Made by a program: the position numbers and the translations under genes | Source of the DNA: Cloeon dipterum | Lineage: Eukaryota; Arthropoda; Insecta; Ephemeroptera; Baetidae | Assembly: GCF_949628265.1 (NCBI RefSeq) | Contig: NC_088787.1 | Coordinates: 23,054,501-23,118,500 of the forward strand | Reading direction: 5' to 3' | DNA: 64,000 bases | Notes under the pieces: model-generated | The model's input: the letters and a program-made list of their open reading frames with translations, nothing else | What the model was told of the DNA's origin: nothing | The model's database searches: none | Part shown: positions 50,637-63,762 of the stretch, one piece after another | How the letters are laid out: the number at the start of each line of letters is the position of its first letter | Numbering within the stretch: position 1 is the stretch's first letter

Positions 50637-53600
50637 ATGGACGGCTCACGGTTCATCGTGCAAGTGTTTGTGGGCGCCCTGTCCCAGCACTACGAAGCCC
50701 TCTCGGTCGAGGCGAGTAAGCAGACCACCTGCTATGAGATCGTCACCTGTATCACCGAGCGGCTGTCGCTCTCCCCGGACGACTATGAGCTGGCCGAAGT
50801 GGTCGGCCAGGAGTGCAAAGAGCGCCGCCTCGGCTCCGACGAGTGTCCGGTGGCACTGATGTTGCTGTGGCCGAAACAGGTTTGGACAGTCTTGTTTAAA
50901 CACCTTTCGCTTACGATATCGCGATAATTAAAAAAATCGAGGGATCACGTTGACTCGACACCTTATATGGGTGCTAAATTTTTAACATCGGTCAGGAATT
51001 TGGAACATGCTTATTGATGCATACCATTTATGTAATTATTCTTAGTTTTTGCTACATTATTGCTATTTCCAGCTTATTGTGTCAGGAATGAAATTATTAA
51101 ACTGATTTCAATTGTGATCGGTTGTTCTGACTTATCAGTTCCTAGCATTTATTTGCTAGAAGGAAAAAGTTTTAGATTTTACTGCTTGGCTAAAGCATTA
51201 ATGTTAGCTGCAGCAATCTATTTCCTCGTCATCTCTAGCACTCGTCTTAAATTTACAATGGGTGTGTGTGGGTGTGTTTGCGAATGATATAAAAAGCGCC
51301 GTTTCCTGTTGTAAGCCGTGTTTACGAACAGCGCTGATAAAAAACGATGTGGCGATTTAAGACGACGAGATTACTTGAATTTTTTATTCACTTCTCATCT
51401 TGGCATCCAGTTTCCTGCGGGTCCACCCACACGCACACACAAGAGATATCATTTAATTGGGCTACTCCGCTAGACGTCTGACTTGAACAATTTTGCGCTT
51501 TCAGGGCACAAATACTGAACATCGATTTTACCTCCGCAAGAAGGCTTCCGAATCTCATTGGACTGACTCATTCACCATGGATCCTCAGCTGATTAGAGAT
51601 TATTTTTACCAGTTCCTGTACCAACCCAAGGACCGAGATTATCCCGATCTGTGTCAGCTACCTGACCTGAACGAGCAGAACCTGCTGGAGAACCTGCGGG
51701 CCCGCTTCAGCAATGGCTACATCTACACCTATGTCGGCTCCATCCTGATCGCTGTCAACCCGTTCAAATTCTACCCCATTTACAACCCCAAGTACGTCAA
51801 GTTGTACCAGAACCGGCGTCTGGTCGACATGCCACCGCATATTTTCGCCATCGCCGACGCGGCGTACCACTGCATGCTGCGTGACAAGTGCAATCAGACC
51901 ATAGTGATCAGTGGCGAGAGCGGCAGTGGCAAGACTGAGAGCACCAATTTCTTGCTGCACCATCTCACGGCGCTCAGCCAGAAGGGATCACAGGGTAGTG
52001 GTGTTGAACAGACAATACTCAGTGCAGGACCAGTGCTTGAGGTCTGTATTTAATTTTATTTTTTTTTTATTTTGTTGAAATTGATATTGCCTGACACTTT
52101 GGTACTGTCCTCTTGGGATAGTAATACAGTTACTTCTCTGATACTTTTTGAAATGCCAATATATCCAACACTAAATGCAATCAGTGACAGTCAGGATTCT
52201 TAACGCATAAACTTAAATATTTGATCCTTTGAGATCTAAATTAAATAAAAAAAACTACAGATTTTATATTTATTCTGATAAAAGTGCGGGATGGGGAAAC
52301 AAAAGTTTTTATTTTATTTAATATAAAAGTATGGGGTTTCTAGCAAGATTTTTTGTGGTTCGCTCCGTTAAAAAAGCAAGTGTCGCCCCTTTCAATCCAG
52401 GCTCCTCTTTTTTGCACTGAGAACCTGTTTAAAAATGCAATTTAATTAAGATATATGTAAAAAATTAAGTTGGGGCTGTATCAAAAACTTCCCCTAGCAA
52501 ATAATTCGCTAATCTTAAATCAAATTGTCATTTAGGTTGTCTATCAGATGCTAAACGGCTGCTTACTCTGCACAAATTTAATACATATTCCCTTAATCTA
52601 TGTTACAGGCATTTGGTAACGCAAAAACTGCGCACAATAATAATTCTAGCCGTTTTGGCAAGTTTATCCAAGTGAATTACAAAGAAAATGGATTGGTTCA
52701 TGGGTAATCTTGATTCCTCTTAAAATTCACGCAATTTGACAAAATGCTTTTCGTGTTTACAGGGCTGTGGTACAGAAATATTTATTGGAGAAGTCTAGGA
52801 TATGTTCCCAGGGTAGGAACGAGAGGAATTACCATGTATTTTATTATCTGTTGTCTGGCTCGAATGAGTCTGAAAAGAAGTCGCTGCACCTGAAAAATGT
52901 GGAGGACTACAATTACTTGAATAGGGTAAGTGCAGTGCTGATTGTAAAAAAATCACTTTTGACCTGGTGAACTCCTCACAGAGTAAAGTTAGAGAGCTTG
53001 AAAATGTTGACGAGCGCTACGAGTTTTCACGGTTGAAGCAATCTCTGGAGATGGTCGGCTTTTCAGCCGAAAAGCAGCGGCGCCTTTTTGCCGTGCTATC
53101 AGCCGTTCTGCTGCTGGGTAATGTGGAATTTTCTCCAAGGAAATCCGCCTACCATCACGACGAAGCGGTCGGTGTAAAAAACGAGGAGGTTGTGAGTCTC
53201 ATATCAGAATTGCTGAGGGTTAAGGAGGAGACCCTGCTGGGCGCTCTAACAGCCAAACGGGCTAAGGCTTCAGGGGAGACGCTCATCATCAACTACAGGT
53301 TACCAGAGGTGAGTCAACGTCCCTGGCATTTTTGGTAGTGCTAGAATTTTTGACATATTTTTGGGATTTTTGCTACAGGCGATAGCCGCTAGAGACGCAA
53401 TGGCCAAATGCCTCTATGGAGCTTTGTTTGACTGGATTGTGATGCAAGTGAATCACGCTTTGTTTTCCAAAAAAGATACTCTGCGTGCTCACCATGGTTG
53501 TTCAATCGGAGTGCTTGACATTTTTGGCTTTGAGGACTTTGGAAACTGCAACAGGTACGGCTAAGAGAAGAGTTGGTCCTTGAATAATCTATTCATATGT

Positions 53601-56600
53601 CAAATCAGTTTTGAGCAATTCTGCATCAACTACGCCAACGAGCACCTGCAGTTCTACTTCAATCAGCATGTATTCAAGTACGAGCAAGAGGAGTACAGCA
53701 GAGAGGGCATCAAATGGAAAAGCATAGATTTCAAGGATAACGCTGGCTGTTTAACCATGATCGAAGGGAAGCCAAATGGGCTTCTTTGCATTTTGGACGA
53801 TCAGTGCAAGTAAGAGCTGTTGCAATATCTATCAAATCTTTCGTCAATAGAATTCCTAAACATTTGAATGAAAACCCAGCAAAATAGCATGTTTAACTTT
53901 TCCTTCATTATTTACTTTCTATAGGTATATGAAAAAGTTAACTAATATTAAACCGCATGAAATTAATTGTTAGTTGTAATTAAATTGTTTTGATATGTAT
54001 GATTGTTTGCTCATTTTCTCTTAACATCATATGTAAAAATGGTGAAACTCCTGATCAGATTCATCTAGTGATCTTTTTAAAAGTTGCCTTACTTTCAGTT
54101 TTCCTGGTGCCTCCAACGAGACTCTGCTGCAGAAATTTAACTCGGTGCACAAGGACAACAAGTTCTATGAGGTGCCACAGCGACGTGAGGCTGCCTTTAT
54201 CGTCCAGCATTATGCTGGTAAAGTGAAGTACCAAGTACAGGAATTCCGCGAGAAGAATCTTGACCTCATGAGGCCAGACATCGTCAGCGTGCTGAAAAAC
54301 AGCAGCCTCGCGTTTGTGCGCGAGCTGGTTGGTGCAGACCCAGTTGCTGTTTTCCGCTGGGCCATAGTTAGAGCTTACTTCAGAGCTTTCTTTGCGTTCA
54401 ACGAGGCTGGAAAGAAGCACAGGACAGTCAAAGGCAAATTGAAACGATGGTAGATACGGTTATTTTATTTTAACAATTTTCCCTTGGCAGAAGGAGGAAA
54501 GCATAATTACACCATGCAGTACATCCAAAACAAGCCCTTCAAGCAGATCAGGTATTTGAATCCCTTTGTGATATCAATCAGTTTTTGCATTTGGTACAAA
54601 TTTGCAGCCCAAAAATCATAGTCAATAAAAAGGACTCTGATAAACAAAGCAACGTTACGAAAATCAGGATTAACAGTGACGTTGAGCCGACGCGTCTGAA
54701 GAGGGAAAGCCTGGATCAAGTTTTTCCTCCTAGCGAGGCCATAGTTCTCGAGAAAGCGAACCAAATTGTCATGTAATGAGCACTATAAACTTATCATCAC
54801 GCAAAGATATAACATTGAAATCTCTCGCAGGAAAAACAAGACTGGCAAACCGAGAGACAGACGCAGGAAGAGCCTAAAGAACCTGGAGTCTGTCAAATCG
54901 TTGGCCTGTAAGACTCACCAGTTGTATGGTAACAACGGCCAGATGAAGACAAGGAAACAACCGCAAACGGTTTCTGCTCAATTCCAACAATCTCTCCATA
55001 GTTTAATGGTGACGCTCAACCAAGCCAACCCGTTCTTCATCCGATGCATTAAGAGCAATGCCAACAAGGTTTGTTCCACGTCTGAATCTTCGTAGCACCC
55101 CCTATCCCCCACATTTTGAATGGTAGTCAAAAATGTGCTTAGCAATTGTGGTTTTTATCATAGACGTTCCTTTTTCTGTGTAATATATCAGGAAACGTTC
55201 GTTTTTCTTACAACATTTTGATCTGCAGGTGTCAAACGAATTTGACGAAGACACTGTACAGCGTCAGCTGCGATACACAGGCATGCTTGAGACCGTGAGG
55301 ATAAGACAGGCTGGTTACAATGTTAGATTCTCATATGATGAGTTCATCCAACTTTATCGAATTCTGCTGCCAAAGGGACTCTTGAGGTTTGTCATTTCAA
55401 TATATTGCAAGTGACTTGCTTCAATCTTCCTGGACAAAACAGTTCCCAAAACGATGTGAAGAACATCATGCTGACCCTGAACCTGAGCAGAGAAAACTTC
55501 CAATTGGGTAAAACAAAGGTGTTCATCAGAGAATCTGAAAAGCTGAAGCTGGACAGCAAGTTGCATCAGCAGATCATATTTTGCATTGTGACCATTCAGC
55601 GAAGATTCCGAGCACATCTGCAAGCGAATCGCTATAGGAAATTGAAACAGGGGGCCATAATACTGCAGGCAAGTCTCATGAATTTCTCTGTGCTACTTTT
55701 ACAAGCCATTTTTGCTGAAATTTATATAATCTGTTCATTAACACTGTTGTAATGAAATATTGTTGAACCAAGAGCTAGCCTTACAAAAAACTAACCTGTT
55801 ACTTAAATTCAACTCACTTTGCTAACAAAATAAACTGATTCATATTATGCAGGTTTTAAAGCATGATGGGAATTTTCTGTATTGGTTGGACCTGAAAATG
55901 CCCCTGTTACCTCAACTTAAATTTCTTGTACTATCCAGAGCTACTGTCGCGGCTACCTAGTGAGGCGGAGAATTGAGGTGCTGCGGCTTGAGCAGTCTGC
56001 TGCCATTGATATTCAGCGGTTCTGGAGAGGATACAGAGCCAAGTGCGCTTACAAGAGACTGATTCTGGGATTGATTATCTTCCAAGCACACGTTAGGGGT
56101 TATTTCGCACGCAAACAGGCACAGCAGATGCTGCAGCACCACAGAAGAGTGAGTTTATGCCCCTAAAATGATATTTTTTCACACCTCAATAAAATTCAAG
56201 GAAGCACTAAGGCTGGCAAACAAGTCGATTGTCACGGTGAACGTCCAAGACGATTGGAGTCTAAGGTAATACCTTGTAAATAAGCTGATCATTGTACAAA
56301 TTGAGGAGTTCTTGTTAGGCATCCTTCTAGTTCCTCGTCAGTGTTCTCATCAGACTTTGAATCCCTGAAAAAGCCACCTCCCACACCTCTGTACAGCCCT
56401 GGACCTGATTGTAAGACCACAGATCACACTGATGCTGTGCTTGGAGCTGCGTCTCAAAATCAACCTTTTGCAGCAGGTCGCTTGTCGGTGTCGCGATCTG
56501 CTAGCGTGGAGCCGCACGGGCCGCGCCCGACATTCCAGCAACGAGCCAAGAAACAGTTTCAAGCACTTATTGGCGCCAAGAAGGGTCGAAGCAGCGACAG

Positions 56601-59600
56601 CGAGGACGAAAGCCGGCCGGACAGTGAAGAAGCGCACCTCCGCAAGTCCAAAGTGCCGTTCGGTAGGCAGACGTCTACAGAGTCCTTTGGCAATGAGGCA
56701 GAGTCAAATGACAGGTCAGTATGTGTATATTATGCACACAAAGTTTCAGAACCATTAAAAGCTCTTTAAGCAAAGAAAAGCTTCCCTCAAATCTCGAAAT
56801 TTTCATTGAAGGGTTAGGATTGAACAATATTTCCTTTCAGAATGCTACTCCTAACTGAACAAATGAGAATCCTTTCTTGCTATTTTTAAGTACACTTTTT
56901 AGTCAAGTGCACAAAAATGAGTTGAATCATAAATAAGTTAATCTGTCAAGTAGATAAATGGATCAACTTGTCCATTTTACACTGAGTGGAAAATAACGAT
57001 TTCTAAATGTTAGCACGTTAGCAGAGCTGTGTTTTAATTATTCCTGTTGGACAGATCCTCAACGGAGACGCAGCCAGAGAGCAGGGAGGAGCTGTTTGTC
57101 AAGTCGGATATCGAGTGGCATGGCAGTGTTTTCAAAATCGCCGGCCACACGTTCCGCAAGACGATCAAGCTGAGCAAGGACGACTGCTGCGCGTACTGCG
57201 GCATCGGAATAGACACCTTCCACACGCAAGGCTACAAGTGCTCTGAGTGCAAGCAGATCTTCCACACTAAGTGTATCCAGAACGGGGGAGTACAGCAGAA
57301 GCAGTGCAGGCACACTAGTGGTGGCGGCAAGCCTGGCAGGCGGAAAAACAGAAAGCGGTCAACTAACTCGAGCAAGCAGAACCCAAACTCGAGCAACTTC
57401 AACCTCACTGGTGTCAACGAGTTCATGGATAGCGCGGACAGAATCATCTCTGGTGCCAAGGAACTGAAAATGCTTCAGGAGTTCATCACTGAAAAGGTAA
57501 CATAACATTAGTATGAAAGCTGGCTCACTATCTAAACTATAAAATAGAGGAATTTTGTGCAGCTTAGTTCTCAACTCTAATTTTAAACACATTAACTCCG
57601 AAGAGAATATACAGTTTTTTCACTCGCTATGCAGAATCCTATCAAAACTCACGGAACAGAACATTAATTCAATTCATGGCTTTCAATTTTCGAGAATATG
57701 ATTTGATCGCAAATGTTTTTAGATTTTCGCTTTGGAAAAGGGGAGAAAAAAAGGAGATAAAAGGAGTGAAGTGGACCACGTTTTTAGACAGACGCTGCTC
57801 GAGTTCAAGGAAAACCTTGTCTCCACCTACAGCACTGCCAACAAACAGAACACTGTCAGCATAAAATACAAGGATCTCATTGTCAATTTTGAAAATGTGC
57901 GTAAACAGCATAATCCCATTTTTCGCACTATAGCGGATGATTTGTGCAGGTGATGCTGATTGTTTGCCGCAAAGAGAGGACCAGCTCAGACTTTCCAGTC
58001 ACTATGGGCATCAATGCCTTTCGAGGGTTTCTAAACGAATTCATGGCCCTGAACAAAGTAGAGGAAAAGCCAAAGGAGAAGCGCAAGAAGGAAAAGAAAC
58101 GTGACGATCTAGTCTCGCACGGAGGGCATTTATTCCAATTGAACATAATAAACATTCCTACTGCCTGCGAAGTTTGCTCTCTATTCTTCATGTGGCCCAT
58201 TGAGCGTGGCCTTGTTTGCCAAAGTAAGTGTATCTTGTGCCTCACCAACAGCGTATTACAATTCTCTTTGTCCACCATAGACTGCAAACTGACTTGCCAC
58301 AGAAAATGCTACCACCGTGCGAAGGAAAACTGCGGTGGAGTCGATCCGGCTCACTTTAGTAACGGTAAAGTCTTTGGCGTGCCACTCCTCAGACTCATCA
58401 CCGGCGACATCAAGGTTCCGATTGTGGTTGATCGGCTGATTAACACGATCGAAATGTACGGAATATACACAGAGGGCATTTACCGGAAGTCTGGCGTCAA
58501 CTCCAAAGTGAGGGAGCTCAAGGCCAATATCGAACAAGATCTGGACAAAGTCAACCTGGAGAGTTACCAGGTAAGAGCTGTTCTGTTAAGCTGGCACCCT
58601 GACTTTAATCAGATAAATCAATAATATTAATTTTTTAAATTTGCTCAGGTTCATGTGTTAGCTGCCGTTTTGAAAAGTTTTTTCCGCGAAATGCCAGAGC
58701 CTCTATTAACTTACGAGCACTATGAAGACTTCATCCGCGCAGCCAGCGTCACGGATCCAGTGGAGAGGGTTAAAACCATTTTTCATATCATCAAGGACAT
58801 TCCACAGGCCAACTACGACCTCACGGAAAGGCTCATATTCCATTTAGCAAGGTAAGTTTTACCCTCTTTCCTCTTCCAAAATTATCGCTTCTTGCCTATG
58901 AATATTTTTGTTACAAGGAGAATATTTATACACTGCACTAATAACTGAAATAAATGAAAGTTTTACTCCATATGTAAATTTCTTGTGTCCGCCATCGTTT
59001 TTGTTTGTACACATTTATTTAGCTTTTTTTAATTCGATTTTTTTAACACAAATTTTGTAAACATTAATGGATTTTTTCTGCTCTCACTTTGAGTTTCCCT
59101 ATGCCTCTATGCAAACCCAAGATTGGCAGTGATGAGAGAATTCTAAGTATTGGAACCTTTTCCAAAATAATTTATATTCCTGCAAAATACAGTTAGATTT
59201 TACTTGAAACAATTCTAATTAATGTTGTGCCCAATGTTTTGTACTTCTTAAACACTCAACTCTTATTTTGGGACGAGTTGAACGGTATCTCTCAATTCAA
59301 TTCAATTCTGTGTATTTCTCCATAACAAGTCAAACATTTTAAACATGATATCACAAAAAAAAATCACATTATTGGAGAAATTTAGGCATTTGTAGTATTA
59401 GCGATCAACTCGCTGAAACTCATGACTAAAATAAAAGCAAAAGTTACTTTTACCTCAATCACTCGCCATACTACAGCCCATACTAGATTACACTTAAAAT
59501 CACATGCATTTTACAGTATTTTGGAAACTGGGAAACTGGACACAATTTAATGGCGGTCGGGAGGGAATTCCTTTGTTGCACGATGCGGAATGAGAACGAG

Positions 59601-60714
59601 TGCACTCCGAGATCAGCACGAGATCTCAACGTTTTTGCCACGTTCTCTTAAAATTGCGTGTGTTAAGTTTCATAATTTTCGATTATAATTTTCATCAACT
59701 AATTAAGCTAGTTGTTTTTTTTAATAATTTTTTAAAGCATCCCACGTTATTTATATTTTATTTTATATTGTTGATTTTTATTATGGTAAAATTTCAATCT
59801 CGTCAGGTTGATTTCACGTAGATCTGCCACCTTTCGCTTTTTCCGCAATTAGACAGCGATTTAAAATAACATTGCTCCTACAGAGTGGCTCAGCACGAGG
59901 ACGTGAACAGGATGACCGCGAGCTCACTGGCCATTGTATTCGCGCCGTGCATCCTGCGCACGAACAAGGTGTTACAAGCGCAAGACTCGCTCAATGACAT
60001 CAGTAAGCAGACACTGTGCGTGGAGACGATTATCGGCGAGCAGTTGCGCAAGGTGCGATCCACGCTAGCTGACATCACGACGCTGGACTCTGCGTGCCAC
60101 ACGGCCACCTCGAGGCTCTCCTCGCTGCGAAGCTCCAAGATCTACCAGCCGGAGCCTGCGCCGGTCACCGCGACCAACTCTTCTGGCCGGGAGGAGGCGC
60201 TGCTCGCCGAGCGAATACAGGCAATGGAGGAGGAAAAGGCCATTCTCACCAGCAAACTGCCCACCCTTACCCATGCCACTTCGGACGACGACTTTTTATC
60301 CACTGACTTGGATGGAAGTCTGGATGACGTGGCCAGCGTTTCAAGCCATGGTGAGTTACTTGATTAAAAAAGTCAAGCTTAGTGCCTCACAATATTGAAG
60401 TTTTGGTCAACATGGAGTGTTATTTATAATTCATTTTATTAATTTTTCTTAAATTTAATACCATTTTCAATAAAATCAAAATTGTGTTGCCCATCAAATT
60501 CAATTCATTCACGCAGCATAGAAAATTATTTAATTTGCGATCTTGTCCTCTTTGACACAAATTATGTGAATGATTAGCTTCTCTTATCCTGAGATAATGT
60601 GTGTTCACAGGCCTAGGAAGAAAGAAACTGAGACAGCGGTCCTCTGATCAAAGTGTAGTCTCAGTGTGTCCCCCTCTTGATGTTGATATTGACGAGGACC
60701 CGATTTTAGTTTAA
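50637..60714 (+). CDS. Myo9: Unconventional myosin IX with RhoGAP domain
   Basis: 23 exons: 50637-50879, 51505-52041, 52609-52703, 52763-52925, 52982-53308, 53379-53554, 53609-53809, 54099-54433, 54491-54551, 54608-54772, 54831-55068, 55229-55386, 55443-55668, 55939-56148, 56201-56265, 56319-56714, 57055-57496, 57723-57896, 57950-58223, 58281-58570, 58649-58851, 59884-60350, 60611-60714; 5550 nt, 1849 residues. Order: Ras-association-like domain (1-95); motor with GESGSGKT (about 218), [17 protein letters not shown] (about 501); a long basic loop-2 insert (exons 54491-55068), the class IX hallmark; FIRCIKSN; four IQ motifs; a Ser-rich linker; two C1-type zinc fingers (exons 57055 and 57950/58281); RhoGAP with arginine finger GIYRKSG; acidic C terminus. 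Class IX myosins are single-headed processive motors that inactivate Rho on actin. Two introns need GC donors (54434, 55669). Confidence 0.95.
58852..59883 (+). other. Myo9 intron inside the RhoGAP domain (1.0 kb)
   Basis: AT-rich, with no nested gene or clear repeat. Confidence 0.7.
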
Positions 60715-60801
60715 TACTGTTCAACTACAACTACTGCTTGCGGATAACAAGTCTTATCCTAAATGAATAATTTTGTCACATTTATATTTTCAAAATAGTT
60801 G

Positions 60802-60807
60802 TTTATT
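60802..60807 (-). terminator. Poly(A) signal of pygopus
   Basis: AATAAA on the minus strand, about 120 nt past the pygopus stop. It lies beyond the opposing Myo9 signal (60838), so the two 3' UTRs should overlap. Confidence 0.5.
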
Positions 60808-60837
60808 GTAACATTTTACAGAATATAAAAAGGCAGT

Positions 60838-60843
60838 AATAAA
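60838..60843 (+). terminator. Poly(A) signal of Myo9
   Basis: AATAAA 124 nt after the Myo9 stop codon. Confidence 0.6.
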
Positions 60844-60926
60844 AATTGCTTTTCTTCGTTTGCACTTTTGTGATTCCACCCAATGTAAAGAGCGGGTTAA
60901 CAGTCAATTGGTTAAAACTATTAATC

Positions 60927-63762
60927 TTAAGGTTTGCACTTGACCAAGGGGATATTCTTGCTGTTCACGCATTTGTCACACACCCATTCGGCGTAAACTT
61001 CCGCTGTTAACATTTGAAATGCCGCCTCTGTCAAGCCAGTGCATATTCTGAAACACAAAATTGAAGATACCAATTTTAATTGAATTTGAATCTCGATAAA
61101 ATTATTATTCTTCTATGTACATTGTAATTTCACATTATTTGTCAATAATCTTTTCCAATAAACATTTCTTACCTATGGAACCAAAAGTTGCATCCTGACT
61201 CGCAAAGTATGGCCTGATCATTGTCATGCACCTCTTTGTGGCAGACACCACAGGGATAGATTGGGGGCGCGTTAGGGTTTTGAGGGTTGAACACCATTGG
61301 CTGATCCGGTGGATAAACCTGAGGACACAACAATTTCATTACTTTAAAACCGTTTGCCCAGTGTGAAAATTACAATCCGTAAATTAGAGATTGCCTCCGA
61401 CCACTGCCTTAAAGATGTTTGATAAGACGTGCACGATTAAGCTAGCATGTGCCAATCACATTGAAATTAAATATTTATTTGCAGTTGGGGGAATTTTATT
61501 TATAATTTTAATTCAACTTGATGCGTTAAGTCATTGTTGCAGGTAAAGCAGCATTTGCTTAACAAACTTTGACGCACCAGCTGTGTAATAATTAATTTCT
61601 TACTTGAATCTATTTCCAATATTTGATTTGGATGACATTCCAATGTGTACTTTAAAAGTTTGACCAAATCTCGGTTGAAAATTTAGCAAAACTTGATTAG
61701 GAACCTTTCCAGTTGTGACAGGCATTGGTTTAGGCGCCATTTGCGAGAACGGAGGCGGCGGGGGCTGCTGCTGCTGCTGCTGTTGTTGGGGCGGCTGCTG
61801 TTGCTGCGGCTGCATGTTGGGCATGGTCTGGGGCCCCATCGGACTCATCATGATGGGCATGTTGGGCGGGCCACCCATCATGTTGTCCTGAAGCGGGCTG
61901 CGCATCATGGGGCTCATGGGACCCGGCATGAGGGGCGACGACATAGCCGGGGGCGCCGTGGGCTGCATGTGGCGCATATGGGGCATCATCATGGGTGGGG
62001 GGTGCGAGGGCGAATCGTCAAATGGGTTTGAGGCCACGATGGTGTCGCCGTAGCCGGTCAGCGGTGGCGGCATGATGTCCATCACAGGAGGCGCCGGCTG
62101 CGGGGCGGCCTGTGCCGCCGCCGACGCAGCGTTCCTCCGCTTCTTCTTGGGCGCGGGACCAGCGGGCTCAGTCATGGTCGGCATCATCGGGGGCGATTTG
62201 AACTCGGGAGGAGTGCCACCCATCGGCATCCTGAATAATTAGTTTATTTGATCAATTCTACTAAATTTCCAAACTTTCCAGAACACTGATAAGAAAACAT
62301 GTTTATAATTCCCAAAAGAAAAATTCAAATTATTTAGTGATTTGCACTCTCTAAATTTTTAAGTTTAAAAGTTTAGCATTAATTCATAAAGAGTTAAGAA
62401 AGAGCTTTCTTAAAACACTTGGATTGATAATCACGCTGATTATAAATAATGAGGTTTGTAAAAAATATTGAAGATTGATGCTAGTTAATGAGACTGCTAA
62501 ATGGCTTTACTTCAAAGGGTTTTAAAATCATGACAAGTGGCAAAGAGTGATGAATACTGTTACGAATAAATTATCTAGCTTGTTTTAGCACAAGACAGAA
62601 GCTTTTTAAGCCTCATAACTTATATATCAGCTCTACTTCTCCAACGAACAGAGTAGTACATTTTGCAATACTTTCCTCCTTAATTTTGAATCACGCATAC
62701 TTGGAAGGGATGCGTTGAAGCAAAACCATTTAAAAAAATTTGATAAAAACTTGAAATTATGTTAGGAGACAACACAAAATAATGCAGAAAGAGAAAGAAA
62801 TTCGTGCTCTTCAATTCCTTTTCTCGGACTGCTACTATTAGGCAATTCAAATCTCATCAGCTTGTACTTGGCACCTGTTGGTAGCTGCTGAATGTGAATT
62901 TCCAACAGTCCAACACAAACTCGACCGCGTTTGAAACTGACTGCTTGCGCTAGATAAAAACGCTTGGCATGCAATTCCCTCGATTTTGCAAGAGGTATTA
63001 GGGTATAGGAGTTAGAGCCATGTTGTGAATTCTGAAGAAGAATGTGAGCTAAGATCCAAATAGCTAGGAATTTACTAAAAATACCTGTGAAAATTTATGG
63101 TTTTCTCAATCTAACTACTGCAACCGATTATACAGGTCAAAATATAAGAAATAGTAAAAGCCTTTAAATTTATTCATAATCCCTTTATAGATTTTTTGCT
63201 TTGGTGGTATTTACTGTGCATATAATCAAAAAAGTTAATTTAAGTTCAGTTTAATGAAATGAAAACTAAGAATAACTTTCTAAGTGAAGCATTTTAAAAT
63301 AATGCCAAATTACATGACCTTGACTTGAAATAATATCAATCACTTTAGTAAAATTTCAAAATGTTGAATGAACTGGATGTTTAACAAATTAACCTTCAAA
63401 AATAACTGCGTGGTTTTGAGCGGAATATTTGAAATTGTAACTGCTCTAAGCATACAGTGAAAAAATTTGGAAAATAAAATCTAGCATCAAAAATTAAACA
63501 CGACTCCCGGTAAGAGACAGCTTCTATGTTACCTGGGGTAGCCACAAGGACTGCCCATTTGTCTGTCGTCCAGGTAGCTGGGCTGGTTCATCCTCATTTG
63601 CGGCATCGGAGGCATCAGTGGTTGACCCTCGTTTTGAGGGTAGTACATGTTGGGAGAAGGTTTGGGGTTTCTCATTCTAGACATACTGCAACGAGGAAAA
63701 CTCGGTTGAAAAGCCGACCAGACAGAGACAGTTAGAAATGCTCACCCGGAATATGGTGCCAT
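60927..63762 (-). CDS. pygo: Pygopus, PHD-finger Wnt co-activator
   Basis: Five coding exons, right to left: 63762-63746, 63685-63533, 62230-61705 (donor uncertain), 61318-61173, 61047-60927; about 320 residues. The start is the first ATG after an in-frame stop and reads MAPYSGMSRMRNPKP. A nuclear signal (KKKRR, about 83) leads to the N-terminal homology domain with the NPF motif (ASNPFDD, about 120), a Met/Pro/Gln-rich middle, then YPPDQPMVFNPQNPNAPP and the PHD finger (CGVCHKEVHDNDQAILC to CDKC). Known role: binds Legless/BCL9 and H3K4me marks to activate Armadillo/TCF targets. The strongest donor of exon 3 (AA then GTAAGA, exon edge 61604) puts the PHD out of frame; AAAG then GTTCCT (edge 61705) or AAA then GTACAC (near 61653) keeps it in frame. 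Confidence 0.9.
62231..63532 (-). other. Pygopus intron 2 (1.3 kb)
   Basis: AT-rich, with no nested gene recognised. Confidence 0.7.

Noticed and set aside
54427-54490. GT donor at 54427 for Myo9 exon 8
   Set aside because: It would enter the next exons in the wrong phase and hit a stop (TAG) early in the exon at 54608. The GC donor at 54434 keeps the frame open.
61693-62031. Plus-strand 112-residue frame opposite pygopus
   Set aside because: It is the antisense shadow of the Met/Pro/Gln-rich pygopus exon.
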